Source of the DNA: an uncultured Eubacteriales bacterium
GTDB taxonomy: Bacteria > Bacillota > Clostridia > Oscillospirales > Acutalibacteraceae
Reading direction: 5' to 3'
NCBI GenBank assembly: GCA_934630515.1
Contig: CAKTVV010000023.1
Location: 1 to 39,924 of the forward strand
Length of the DNA stretch: 39,924 bases
Shown here: positions 6,079 through 14,046 of the stretch, piece after piece
Numbering within the stretch: position 1 is the first letter of the stretch
Layout: every line of letters begins with the position of its first letter
Program-made: the position numbers and the translations under genes
Notes under the pieces: generated by a model
Database searches by the model: none
What the model was told of the DNA's origin: nothing
The model's input: the letters and a program-made list of their open reading frames with translations, nothing else

Positions 6079-8610
6079 TCAGAAGCCCGCCTGCTCCGTG
6101 CGGCGGATGATGTCATCCTGCAGAGAGCGGGACAGCGTGGTGAACAGAGCGCTGTAACCGGCGACCCGCACCACCAGAGACTTGTATTTCTCCGGGTGAG
6201 CCTGAGCATCCAGCAGCGTTTCCCGGCTCACCACATTAAACTGCATATGGCTGCCTTTACGATCAAAGTAGGTACGCACCAGTGCCGCAAAATTTTCCAG
6301 TCCCGCCCGACCGGCTAACGCCGACGGGTGGAATTTCATATTATACAACGTCCCGTTGGAGGCAATAAAGTGATCCAACCGAGCCACGGAGGACGCTGCC
6401 GCCGTGGGACCGTGGGTGTCCTTTCCCGCCGACGGAGAGACGCCGTCCGCCACCGGCGTATGCGCCAGTCGGCCGTCCGGTGTCGCACCAGTCTGCGCTC
6501 CCAACGGTACATTCGCCGATACCGGATACAGACCCGCCTGGAACTGACCGCCCCGGGGATTGTGATGCTTTTCCACGGACTTGGTATAGGTATACGCCGC
6601 CTGACGGGCGATCGCATCGACCTCCGGCTCATCGTTACCGTATTTCGGCAGAGCGTCGATCCATTCCCGCAGCTGTGCGTACCGTTCCCGGTCCGCCTCC
6701 GGTGCCGTATTTGCCTGCACCATCGATGCCACCTGCGCAACCACCGACTCGGTCACCGGCTGTCCGCCGGCAGCCAAAGCCCGAACGATTTCCTCCGTTA
6801 CACGGGATACATCCGACGGGTCCACACTGCCGACGCCGAAGTTATGATCCATAGCTTCCTTGAAGTCCGCCAACGTCGCCTTATGCTGCACAAACACCAA
6901 CTCACGGATAGCATACAGAGCATCCGCCACATTCGCCACGCCAAACCCCTGAGGGCCGGTGAAGTTGTAGTGAGCGCCACCCTGCTGCAGAGGCAATCCC
7001 CGACTGATGCAATCATCCGCCATACAAGACTCAAACGGAAGCGGACACAGATCGGCATGTGCCGTGTCAATGGCGTTATCCGCATTGACCAGCAGCTCCA
7101 CCAGATAATCCATCTGCTTTTGATAGGCAGCCAAAACCTCCTCATAGGAGGTCATCTGCGTCACATCACCGCTGGCAATGCCCACCATCTCGCCTTCATC
7201 CATGCCGTTATGGAACATCAGCTCCATCACACGGCACATATTGAAGAACGCTGCGTCATGCCAGCCCTCGGTCTTGCCCGGGCACTGGGGCTCCACACAG
7301 CCGATAATACAGTAGTTGCGGGCATCCTCCAGCGTCAGTCCACGACTGAGCAGTGACGGAATGATCACCTCGTCGTTGTAATATGCCGGCAAGCCGACGC
7401 CGGTACGGGTCAGCTCCGCCGCCTTGATCCGGAAATCATGGGGCGAACCGTTCCACAGCCGCACCGAGAGACTCGGCGCAGGCAACTGCACATGCATAGA
7501 TGCCTGCAAGCACATGAACGACAGGTCGTTGGTTACATCCAGTCCCTCGGCATTCTGTCCGCCGACGATGAGATTCTGGAACAAGCTGTACCCGGCAAAG
7601 CCGTCTGCCGAAGCGGCATCCCGCACCTTATTCAGATCGTTGAGCTTGATCCAGATGCAGTCGATCAGCTCCTGTGCCAGCTCCGGGCTGAGTTTTCCGC
7701 TCTGCCGATCCGCCGCATAGTACGGATACATATACTGGTCAAACCGTCCGGGGGAAATAGAATGCCCGCTGGATTCCACCTGCAGCAGCATCTGGACAAA
7801 CCAGAAGGACTGACAAGCCTCCCAGAAGCTCTCGGCCCCGTTTTCCGGCACCCGGCGGCAATTTTCTGCGATCTGCAGCAGTTCCCGTTTGCGCTGCTCA
7901 TCGACGCAGGCTTTCGCCTGCTCCTCTGCCAAAGCCGCATACCGGCGGGCGTACAGGATCACCGCATCGCAGGAACGGATCACTGCCTCCAGAAACTCGT
8001 GCCGACGGGCGTAATCGCCGTCGCTGACATGCAGCTGCGCCAGCGCCTCCTCTGCCTCCCGACGGATGCCACGGAAGCCGATGCGCAGCACCTTGTCGTA
8101 CTGCACGCAGATATGCCCGACACCGTTATAGAAATAGTTGCCAGGGGTAAACACATTGTGCCGCATCGCCCGCAGGGTCTCCGGCGCCATATAGGCGGTC
8201 GCCAGCTCACTGGTGGTCTTGCCCTTCCAATAACCGAAGGTGGCACGCAGCCGTCGCTTGGTATCCTCGGAGATGGCGAAGGGATCCGCCTTTCGGGTAG
8301 AAACCGTATCCAGCTCTCCCTCCAGCCACTCGTACGAAAACTCCGGGAAGGTCTGGCAGCCACGGGGCGCCTGTGTGGCGCTCCCCACTACCAGCTCGTC
8401 CGGCCGAATGGTGATCGGCAGATTCTCCAAAATGTGGTAGAACGCTTTGGAGCGGCGAGCCACGATCGGCTCGCCCTCCGTAGCACGGTAGGACTCGGTG
8501 ATCAGCTCGGCACGATCCGCTTCGATCTCCGGCGGCGCAGCATACAGATGGTCGATCAGCCGTCCGATACGGGCGGTCTTTTGAGCGTCATATATGGTAT
8601 ATTGAGCCAT
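6079..8610 (-). CDS. Glycyl radical diol dehydratase (B12-independent, propane-1,2-diol type)
   Basis: An 843-residue glycyl radical enzyme. The catalytic thiyl cysteine and base are in GCVEPQ (C438, E440), and the radical glycine is G818 in RVAGYSALF close to the C-terminus. The GCVEP form is that of dehydratases and C-N lyases, not of pyruvate formate-lyase. Context with aldolase, rhamnulokinase, PduP and shell proteins favours dehydration of 1,2-propanediol to propionaldehyde; glycerol dehydratase is the main alternative. The N-terminus begins almost directly with the fold and shows no obvious encapsulation extension. The start has AAAGGAGG eight bases upstream. The glycyl radical is oxygen-sensitive, so this implies an anaerobe. 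Confidence 0.95.
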   Translation of the reverse strand: MAQYTIYDAQKTARIGRLIDHLYAAPPEIEADRAELITESYRATEGEPIVARRSKAFYHILENLPITIRPDELVVGSATQAPRGCQTFPEFSYEWLEGELDTVSTRKADPFAISEDTKRRLRATFGYWKGKTTSELATAYMAPETLRAMRHNVFTPGNYFYNGVGHICVQYDKVLRIGFRGIRREAEEALAQLHVSDGDYARRHEFLEAVIRSCDAVILYARRYAALAEEQAKACVDEQRKRELLQIAENCRRVPENGAESFWEACQSFWFVQMLLQVESSGHSISPGRFDQYMYPYYAADRQSGKLSPELAQELIDCIWIKLNDLNKVRDAASADGFAGYSLFQNLIVGGQNAEGLDVTNDLSFMCLQASMHVQLPAPSLSVRLWNGSPHDFRIKAAELTRTGVGLPAYYNDEVIIPSLLSRGLTLEDARNYCIIGCVEPQCPGKTEGWHDAAFFNMCRVMELMFHNGMDEGEMVGIASGDVTQMTSYEEVLAAYQKQMDYLVELLVNADNAIDTAHADLCPLPFESCMADDCISRGLPLQQGGAHYNFTGPQGFGVANVADALYAIRELVFVQHKATLADFKEAMDHNFGVGSVDPSDVSRVTEEIVRALAAGGQPVTESVVAQVASMVQANTAPEADRERYAQLREWIDALPKYGNDEPEVDAIARQAAYTYTKSVEKHHNPRGGQFQAGLYPVSANVPLGAQTGATPDGRLAHTPVADGVSPSAGKDTHGPTAAASSVARLDHFIASNGTLYNMKFHPSALAGRAGLENFAALVRTYFDRKGSHMQFNVVSRETLLDAQAHPEKYKSLVVRVAGYSALFTTLSRSLQDDIIRRTEQAGF

Positions 8611-8649
8611 GATCCGACCCTCCTTTACGCATTGAATTTTCCGGAGTGC

Positions 8650-9459
8650 TTACTTGTTCAGCTCAGCCAGCACCTTCCGGGTGATCTCCGCCACCAGATC
8701 ATTGGCAGCCGGAGCCGGCGCAGAGCCGCAAGCGCAGGAGTGAGGGATATTCTGCTTGCAGCGGCAATTCTCCGTCCCCAGGTTCTTGCACTTCTTGCAG
8801 CCGGGATGACGGCCGGGGATCTGCATCTTTTTGCGCAGCTCCATCAGCTTCTCCAGCTGGTCGCAGGGGATCTCCTCGACGCCGCCCAGCTCCCGGGCAT
8901 ACTTGCAGATCTTGGCGTTAAACTCGACCTCTTCCATGGTGAAGAATGCCTTGGTCAGCGTGCAGCCGACGGTCAGAGCGCCGTGATTCTTCAGCAGGAA
9001 AGCGTCATGATCCTGAATGTACGGCTCCAGAGAATCCGGGATCTCCATAGTGGAGGGAGTGCCGTACTCGCAGGTGGGGACGCTGCCGATGGTCAGAACC
9101 GCCTCGGGCAGAATATACTGATCCAGCGGTACACCGGCCACGGTGAAAGCGGTCGCCACAGGCGGATGCGCATGCACAACGGCGTTCACGTCGGGGCGAT
9201 CCCGATATACACGCAGGTGCATCTTGATCTCGGAGGAGGGGTTCAGCTTACCATCCAGCTTATTGCCCTGCCCGTCAATGCGAATGATCATGTCGGGGGT
9301 CAGCGCACCCTTGGACACGCCGGTGGGCGTGCAATAAAACTCGTTGTCGCTCACCTTGACGGAGATGTTTCCGTCATTGGCGGCTACGAAGCCCTTGGCA
9401 TAGATCTTATGACCGACTTCGCAGATTTCCTTTTTGATCTCATAGGCTGACTGTTGCAT
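8650..9459 (-). CDS. Class II deoxyketose-phosphate aldolase with Cys-rich linker and C-terminal encapsulation peptide
   Basis: A 269-residue protein. Residues 1-215 are a class II aldolase domain (FucA/RhaD superfamily): acidic residue in NPSSEIKMH (E77), zinc histidines in HAHPP (H96, H98) and LKNHG (H159). It should split L-rhamnulose-1-P or L-fuculose-1-P into DHAP and L-lactaldehyde. Residues 221-244 hold six cysteines (C221, C224, C232, C234, C242, C244) with basic residues, suggesting a small metal-binding tether. After an Ala/Pro linker, residues 253-268 (DLVAEITRKVLAELNK) form an amphipathic encapsulation helix, here at the C-terminus. Rhamnulokinase in the operon points to rhamnulose-1-P; aldolases of this group may accept both sugars. 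AAAAGGAG precedes the start. Confidence 0.93.
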   Translation of the reverse strand: MQQSAYEIKKEICEVGHKIYAKGFVAANDGNISVKVSDNEFYCTPTGVSKGALTPDMIIRIDGQGNKLDGKLNPSSEIKMHLRVYRDRPDVNAVVHAHPPVATAFTVAGVPLDQYILPEAVLTIGSVPTCEYGTPSTMEIPDSLEPYIQDHDAFLLKNHGALTVGCTLTKAFFTMEEVEFNAKICKYARELGGVEEIPCDQLEKLMELRKKMQIPGRHPGCKKCKNLGTENCRCKQNIPHSCACGSAPAPAANDLVAEITRKVLAELNK

Positions 9460-9522
9460 AGTTCATATCTCCTTTTCTATTATAGATGACATATTATGAA
9501 CAACCGGGGAAGCCCCGACTTT

Positions 9523-10716
9523 TCAAACCAGAGAGGCGGTATCCAAAGCGATCATGTATTCCTCATCGGTGGGGATCACCCAGGTGCGCACCCGGGCGTC
9601 CGCAGCGGACAGATCCGCCTCCTCGCCCCGGGGCACCGTGGCATTGCGCTCCTCATCCATGCGGATACCCAAATAATCCATATTCCGGCAGACCTCCCGG
9701 CGCAGATCCCGGTCATTCTCCCCGATACCGGCGGTAAACACCAGTGCGTCAATACCATTCATCTCTGCCGCATAAGCGCCGATATACTTTTTGATCCCAT
9801 GGTACTGGATATTCAGCGCCAGCTGCGCCCGTGCATCCCCCGCCGCCGCCGCATCGCAGACCGCACGGGAATCGCTGGACTTGCCGTATACGCCCAAAAA
9901 TCCGGATTTCTTATTGAGCATGGTTTCCACCTCTTTGGCGGTCATGCCCTCATCCAGCAGGTAGGTCAGAATCGTCGGATCCACCGAGCCGGAGCGGGTC
10001 CCCATCAGGATCCCCTCCTGTGGGGTAAAGCCCATGGAGGTGTCGATCACCTTGCCGTGATCCACCGCCGTGATGGAGGAGCCGTTGCCCAGATGGCAGG
10101 TGACAATCCGCAGATCCCGGATATCATGATCCATCAGCTCAGCCACCCGATGCGCCACATAGCGGTGAGAGGTGCCGTGGAACCCATAGCGGCGGATGCT
10201 CTTTTGCTCATACAGCTCATAGGGCAGCGGATAAACATACGCATAATCCGGCATCGTGGAGTGGAACGAGGTATCAAATACACCCACCATCGGCACTGAG
10301 GGCATCAGCTTGCGGCAGCCCTCCATTCCGGCGATCGCCGGCGGGCCGTGCAGGGGGTTGATCTTTACGATAGAGTAAAGATATTGGATCACCTCGTCGT
10401 CGATACGGCAGGATTGCTTCAGCTTTTCGCCACCGTGGGCAATGCGGTGACCGACAGCGTCGATCTCGCTTACATCGGCGATCACGCCCAGCTCAGGATC
10501 GGTGAGCAGCTGCAGCACCATGGACAGCGCCGTCTCATGATCCGGCAGATCCATAGCAATCTTATGATCCTCCTTGCCGGGGCGCTTATGCTTGATGCAA
10601 CCGCCCTCAATGCCGATGCACTCACACAAGCCCCTTGCCAGCACCTTGCCCTCCGGCATCTCAAACAGCTGATATTTCAGCGAGGAGCTGCCGGCGTTAA
10701 TGACCAGAATCTTCAT
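9523..10716 (-). CDS. ackA: Acetate/propionate kinase
   Basis: A 397-residue acetokinase-family enzyme. Its N-terminal phosphate motif is KILVINAGSSSLKYQLF, and further hallmarks are RYGFHGTSHRYVAHR, THCLGNGSS-like CHLGNGSSI, GTRSGSVDP and VFTAGIGEND. It transfers phosphate between acyl-phosphate and ADP. In this operon it would release propionate and make ATP from propionyl-phosphate, a PduW-like role. A phosphotransacylase is needed to link it to PduP and is not in the window. The ATG at 10716 is preceded by AAGGAGG, 22 bases after rhaB. The longer open frame upstream overlaps rhaB and is not conserved. It has no encapsulation peptide, which fits a cytosolic location. Confidence 0.96.
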   Translation of the reverse strand: MKILVINAGSSSLKYQLFEMPEGKVLARGLCECIGIEGGCIKHKRPGKEDHKIAMDLPDHETALSMVLQLLTDPELGVIADVSEIDAVGHRIAHGGEKLKQSCRIDDEVIQYLYSIVKINPLHGPPAIAGMEGCRKLMPSVPMVGVFDTSFHSTMPDYAYVYPLPYELYEQKSIRRYGFHGTSHRYVAHRVAELMDHDIRDLRIVTCHLGNGSSITAVDHGKVIDTSMGFTPQEGILMGTRSGSVDPTILTYLLDEGMTAKEVETMLNKKSGFLGVYGKSSDSRAVCDAAAAGDARAQLALNIQYHGIKKYIGAYAAEMNGIDALVFTAGIGENDRDLRREVCRNMDYLGIRMDEERNATVPRGEEADLSAADARVRTWVIPTDEEYMIALDTASLV

Positions 10717-10738
10717 ATACTTCCTCCTTGCCGCAGTC

Positions 10739-12202
10739 TCACTGAAGCTTCTCGAACCGAGCATACGCCTCGTCATATGCTGCTGTGTTGACCGGCTCGT
10801 AGAATTTCGGCTGCTCGGAGGCGGCGATCACCTTCCGTGCCTCTTTCAGATCGGCGATCTCCCCCAGTGCGATCAGCTGCACGGCAATATTGCCGGTAGC
10901 CGTAGCCTCAATGGGACCGGCGATCACATGCGTGGCACAGGCGTCTGCCGCCATCTGACACAGCAGACGATCCTTGGTGCCGCCGCCGATCATATGGATG
11001 CTGCTATACTCCAGCCCCGTAACCTCCCGAACAGCGTGGAAGGTGTAACGATATTTCATCGCCAGGCTCTCATAGATGCACCGCATGATCTCGCCACGGG
11101 TCTGGGGCACATACTGTCCGGTGCGCTGGCAGAATTCCTGCACCCGGCGGGGCAGATTTCCGGGAGCGACAAAGGCATCGTCATCGGGGTTGATAAAGCA
11201 GCGGAACGGCTCGCACGCCAACGCCTCCCGTTCCAGATCGGCAAAGGTGACGTTCTCCCCCTCCCGGATCCACTGCCGGCGGGATTCCTGAATCAGCCAC
11301 AGTCCCATGATGTTCTTCAGGAACCGGGTGGTACGGCCGAAGCCGCCCTCGTTGGTAAGATTAAACTTAAAAGAGGTCTCGTTGATGACCGGTGCCTGCA
11401 GTTCGGTGCCGAACAGCGACCAGGTCCCGCAGCTGATGAAGATAAAATCCTTTTCCTGCGACGGAACTGCCACCACAGCCGAGCCGGTATCGTGCGTCGC
11501 CACGGCGATCACCGGCACCTTGGGAGCGCCCAGCTCCTCGCAGATCTCGTCCAACAGCAGACCGTATGTATCCCCCGCATCCACGATCGGCGGGAACAGC
11601 CGCCGGGGAATGCTCAGCCGATCCATCAGATCGTATGCCCAATCGCCGGTCTTGGGATCCAGACACTGCGTGGTGGACGCTTCGCTGTATTCCGCCCGGG
11701 TCACACCGGTGAGAAAATATGCAAACAGATCCGGCATCAGCAGCAGCTTATCCGCCTGCGCCAGCTGCTCCGGCTCGTTTTGCTGGAGATAGGCAAGCTG
11801 ATAGATGGTATTGATGGAAGCGATCTGAATGCCGGTGCGGCCGTACAGCTCCTCTTTCGGGATAACAGCGCACACCTTATCGATCATGCCCGTTGTGCGG
11901 GCATCCCGGTAGTGTACCGGGTTATTCAGCAGGTGACCCCTCTTATCGATCAGACCAAAATCCACGCCCCAGGTATCGATGCCGATGGCATCGAAGCCGC
12001 CGGCGTGAACCGCCTTGGTGATCCCCTGCTTGATCTCATGGAACAGCCGCAGCACATCCCAGTGAAATACGCCCCGCACATTCACCGGATCGTTGGAAAA
12101 ACGGTGGATCTCCTCCATATGAATGGTCTCGCCGTCAAATGTTCCGAGAATCGCCCGTCCGCTGGATGCGCCGAAGTCAAAAGCCAGAACTCGTTTGCTC
12201 AC
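10739..12202 (-). CDS. rhaB: Rhamnulokinase
   Basis: A FGGY-family carbohydrate kinase of 487 residues, close to the 489 residues of the E. coli enzyme. It phosphorylates L-rhamnulose to L-rhamnulose-1-phosphate. Visible motifs are the N-terminal phosphate loop AFDFGASSGRAI, GIDTWGVDFGLID, and the catalytic aspartate D238 in VATHDTGSAV, which aligns with the E. coli position. The C-terminal ATP site is HMIGGGTKDRLLCQM. The start is GTG at 12202, nine bases after AAGGAG; an upstream in-frame ATG at 12241 lacks such a site. It is the first gene of the BMC operon and sits behind the promoter at 12273-12301. Confidence 0.95.
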   Translation of the reverse strand: MSKRVLAFDFGASSGRAILGTFDGETIHMEEIHRFSNDPVNVRGVFHWDVLRLFHEIKQGITKAVHAGGFDAIGIDTWGVDFGLIDKRGHLLNNPVHYRDARTTGMIDKVCAVIPKEELYGRTGIQIASINTIYQLAYLQQNEPEQLAQADKLLLMPDLFAYFLTGVTRAEYSEASTTQCLDPKTGDWAYDLMDRLSIPRRLFPPIVDAGDTYGLLLDEICEELGAPKVPVIAVATHDTGSAVVAVPSQEKDFIFISCGTWSLFGTELQAPVINETSFKFNLTNEGGFGRTTRFLKNIMGLWLIQESRRQWIREGENVTFADLEREALACEPFRCFINPDDDAFVAPGNLPRRVQEFCQRTGQYVPQTRGEIMRCIYESLAMKYRYTFHAVREVTGLEYSSIHMIGGGTKDRLLCQMAADACATHVIAGPIEATATGNIAVQLIALGEIADLKEARKVIAASEQPKFYEPVNTAAYDEAYARFEKLQ

Positions 12203-12272
12203 GCTATCGCACTCCTTCACCTGTATTTTGATTCGCTGCAAGCACTTCTACTTCACCTAATAAAGCGTGTTC

Positions 12273-12301
12273 ATTATACAACAGATTCGACGGTTCGTCT
12301 A
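12273..12301 (-). promoter_or_regulatory. Promoter of the BMC/rhamnose operon
   Basis: On the minus strand, -35 TAGACG (12296-12301) and -10 TATAAT (12273-12278) are 17 bases apart, about 70 bases upstream of the rhaB GTG. The small inverted repeat GACGGTTCGTC on the plus strand (12290-12300) overlaps the -35 region and its upstream spacer and could be part of a DeoR operator. Confidence 0.7.
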
Positions 12302-12331
12302 CCGATGGCGCAAATTTCGATAAATAAACAG

Positions 12332-12360
12332 TTGATTTTTTTCATTCAATCAGATATAAT
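12332..12360 (+). promoter_or_regulatory. Promoter of the divergent deoR-family gene
   Basis: TTGATT (12332-12337), a 17-base spacer and TATAAT (12355-12360) lie 30 bases before the ATG at 12390. A second TATAATCA repeat follows directly. It is back to back with the rhaB promoter, so one repressor could control both. Confidence 0.75.
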
Positions 12361-12389
12361 CATATATAATCACAAAAGGAGGACTCTGT

Positions 12390-13115
12390 ATGCTGCCTTT
12401 GGAACGCCAAAACCAGATACTGGAAATACTGAACACACGCCACGCCGTCACCGTGGATGAGCTGTGCGCCCTGCTGTACTCCAGCGGCGCCACCATCCGG
12501 CGTGATCTGCAGATCCTCGAGTCCAGCGGTCTGATCCGCCGCACCCACGGCGGCGCCGTACACATCGATGCCAATACCCGGGACTTTCCTATGACCCTGC
12601 GGGAAAACGAAAACCTCGGCGCCAAAGAGACGTTGGTGCAGCGAGCGCTGCCGCTCATTAAAGAGGGATATACCCTGTTTATGGACTCCAGCAGCACTGT
12701 CTGCCGACTGGCACGGCGACTGGCAGCCTTTCAGCACCTGCGGGTCATCACCAACGGGCTGAAGACAGCCAGCATTCTTGCCGAGCTGGAGGGGGTGGAG
12801 GTCTACGGCACCGGCGGACGGCTGCGGGACGGAGCCATGTCCTTTGTCGGCACACAGGCGGAGGAATTTGTACGGCGGTTTAATGCCGACATTGCCTTTA
12901 TCTCCTGTCGGGGGGTAGATGCCGAGGCAGGCATCACCGATTCCGACGAGCAGGAGGCGGAGCTGAAACGGGTCTTCATGCAAAACGCCCGCAGCACCGT
13001 ACTGCTCTGTGACAGCAGCAAGCTGGGACAACGGTATTTTTGCAAGATCAATCCTCTGGACGCCGTGCAGAAAATAATCACAAATGTACAACTGCCCCCG
13101 GAATATCAGAAATAA
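12390..13115 (+). CDS. DeoR-family transcriptional repressor (rhamnose/BMC operon)
   Basis: A 241-residue DeoR-type regulator. The N-terminal winged helix (residues 1-57) contains the family signature SGATIRRDLQILESSGLIRR followed by THGGA. The C-terminal sugar-phosphate sensing domain shows MDSSSTVCRLARRL, VITNGLKTA, GGRLRDGAMSFVG and LLCDSSKLGQR. It is transcribed divergently from rhaB across a 187-base region. The likely effector is a rhamnose pathway phosphate such as rhamnulose-1-P (inference from family and position). AAAGGAGG lies seven bases before the ATG. Confidence 0.93.
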   Translation: MLPLERQNQILEILNTRHAVTVDELCALLYSSGATIRRDLQILESSGLIRRTHGGAVHIDANTRDFPMTLRENENLGAKETLVQRALPLIKEGYTLFMDSSSTVCRLARRLAAFQHLRVITNGLKTASILAELEGVEVYGTGGRLRDGAMSFVGTQAEEFVRRFNADIAFISCRGVDAEAGITDSDEQEAELKRVFMQNARSTVLLCDSSKLGQRYFCKINPLDAVQKIITNVQLPPEYQK

Positions 13116-13129
13116 TCATTCCTGCGCAC

Positions 13130-13170
13130 AAACAGGCTCTGCTTTCGTCAAAAGCAGAGCCTGTTTGATT
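13130..13170. terminator. Bidirectional terminator
   Basis: A perfect 16-bp stem (13130-13145 with 13151-13166) and a five-base loop, with T-rich sequence on the plus side and A-rich sequence on the other. It lies between the convergent ends of the two deoR-family genes. Confidence 0.9.
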
Positions 13171-13179
13171 TATATCGAT

Positions 13180-13929
13180 CTACAACAGAGTGCAGGCGCA
13201 ACGCAAGGCTTCGTATGGGCGGTCAAATGCACAATACCCTATCTGATCCAGCGAACACAGCGTGTATACTGACCGGGAGCCAAACTTGGTGCTGTCACAC
13301 AGAAATACAGACGTCCGGGAGGAGCGCATCATCAACTGCTTCAGGTAATTCTGTTCCTCGGTCGGATCGGAAATGATGCCGTTTTCGTCCAGACATTTTG
13401 CAGAGAAAAAGCACACATCCGCCATCCGCTCGGTGATGGCACGGTAGGTCAGCGGCCCCGACAGCGTCGGGCGGTCTGCGATCGGCTCCCCGCCCAGACA
13501 CACGATATGCACCCCCTGCTGCAGTCCATCCAGTGCGATCTGGAGGTTGCAGGTATAGACCGTGATGTCCGAACAGGCGGCGATAAATGGCAGCAGGTAG
13601 GTAGAGGTGGACGAGCTGTCCAAAAATACGGTCATACCGTCCCGCAGCAGGGTGGCAGCCCGGCGGGCAGCCGCCCGCTTTTCCCGTGCATTGGCGTTAC
13701 AGCGGCTATAAAAGCCTGCTACCCCTGCCACCGGCTCCGGCAGCATGACCCCGCCATGCATCCGCCGCACCAGCCCGGCATTCTGCAAACAGGTCAGATC
13801 CCGCCGAATACTAGAGGGCGAGGTGTAGGTCAGCTGCGCCAATTCCTCTACTCCGGCGTATTGTTTTTTCTTGATGATCTCCAGCAGCTGCTGTTGACGG
13901 GGGGTCCAGTGCATAGCTGTCACGCTCAT
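13180..13929 (-). CDS. DeoR-family transcriptional regulator (second)
   Basis: A DeoR-type regulator of up to 249 residues. The helix-turn-helix signature is TSPSSIRRDLTCLQNAGLVR with RMHGGV. The ligand domain retains LDSSSTSTYLLPFI, CLGGEPIADRPTLSGPLT and VFLCDSTKFGSRS. It is divergent from araD-araM and probably represses that pair in response to a pentose phosphate (inference). Neither candidate start, 13929 nor the in-frame ATG at 13914 (MHWTPRQQQ), has a good ribosome binding site. The 13914 start gives the usual family N-terminus and is the better choice biologically. Confidence 0.88.
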   Translation of the reverse strand: MSVTAMHWTPRQQQLLEIIKKKQYAGVEELAQLTYTSPSSIRRDLTCLQNAGLVRRMHGGVMLPEPVAGVAGFYSRCNANAREKRAAARRAATLLRDGMTVFLDSSSTSTYLLPFIAACSDITVYTCNLQIALDGLQQGVHIVCLGGEPIADRPTLSGPLTYRAITERMADVCFFSAKCLDENGIISDPTEEQNYLKQLMMRSSRTSVFLCDSTKFGSRSVYTLCSLDQIGYCAFDRPYEALRCACTLL

Positions 13930-13973
13930 TTCTGCGCAGTATTTTGCTCATTTGCCGATTGTTTCGCCGCCTA

Positions 13974-14002
13974 TTGACCGAAAACGAGCCATCCACTACA
14001 AT
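13974..14002 (+). promoter_or_regulatory. Promoter of araD-araM
   Basis: TTGACC (13974-13979), a 17-base spacer and TACAAT (13997-14002) are followed by an AGAGGAGG ribosome binding site at 14028-14035. The surrounding divergent region is about 120 bases and should hold the DeoR operator; I could not define its repeat. Confidence 0.75.
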
Positions 14003-14046
14003 TATAGCGATAAATGACCCGATGTCAAGAGGAGGCAGAATCCGCT

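Noticed and set aside
7438..9450. Plus-strand open frame of 670 codons opposite the dehydratase and aldolase
   Set aside because: Antisense shadow of conserved genes; no ribosome binding site and no recognisable domain.
1..12202. Cobalamin riboswitch in the BMC operon because of pduO
   Set aside because: No B12-box-like sequence was seen in the leader or gaps between genes; gaps are only 10-65 bases.
10700..12460. Plus-strand open frame of 586 codons opposite rhamnulokinase
   Set aside because: Antisense shadow; it runs through the rhaB/deoR promoter region.
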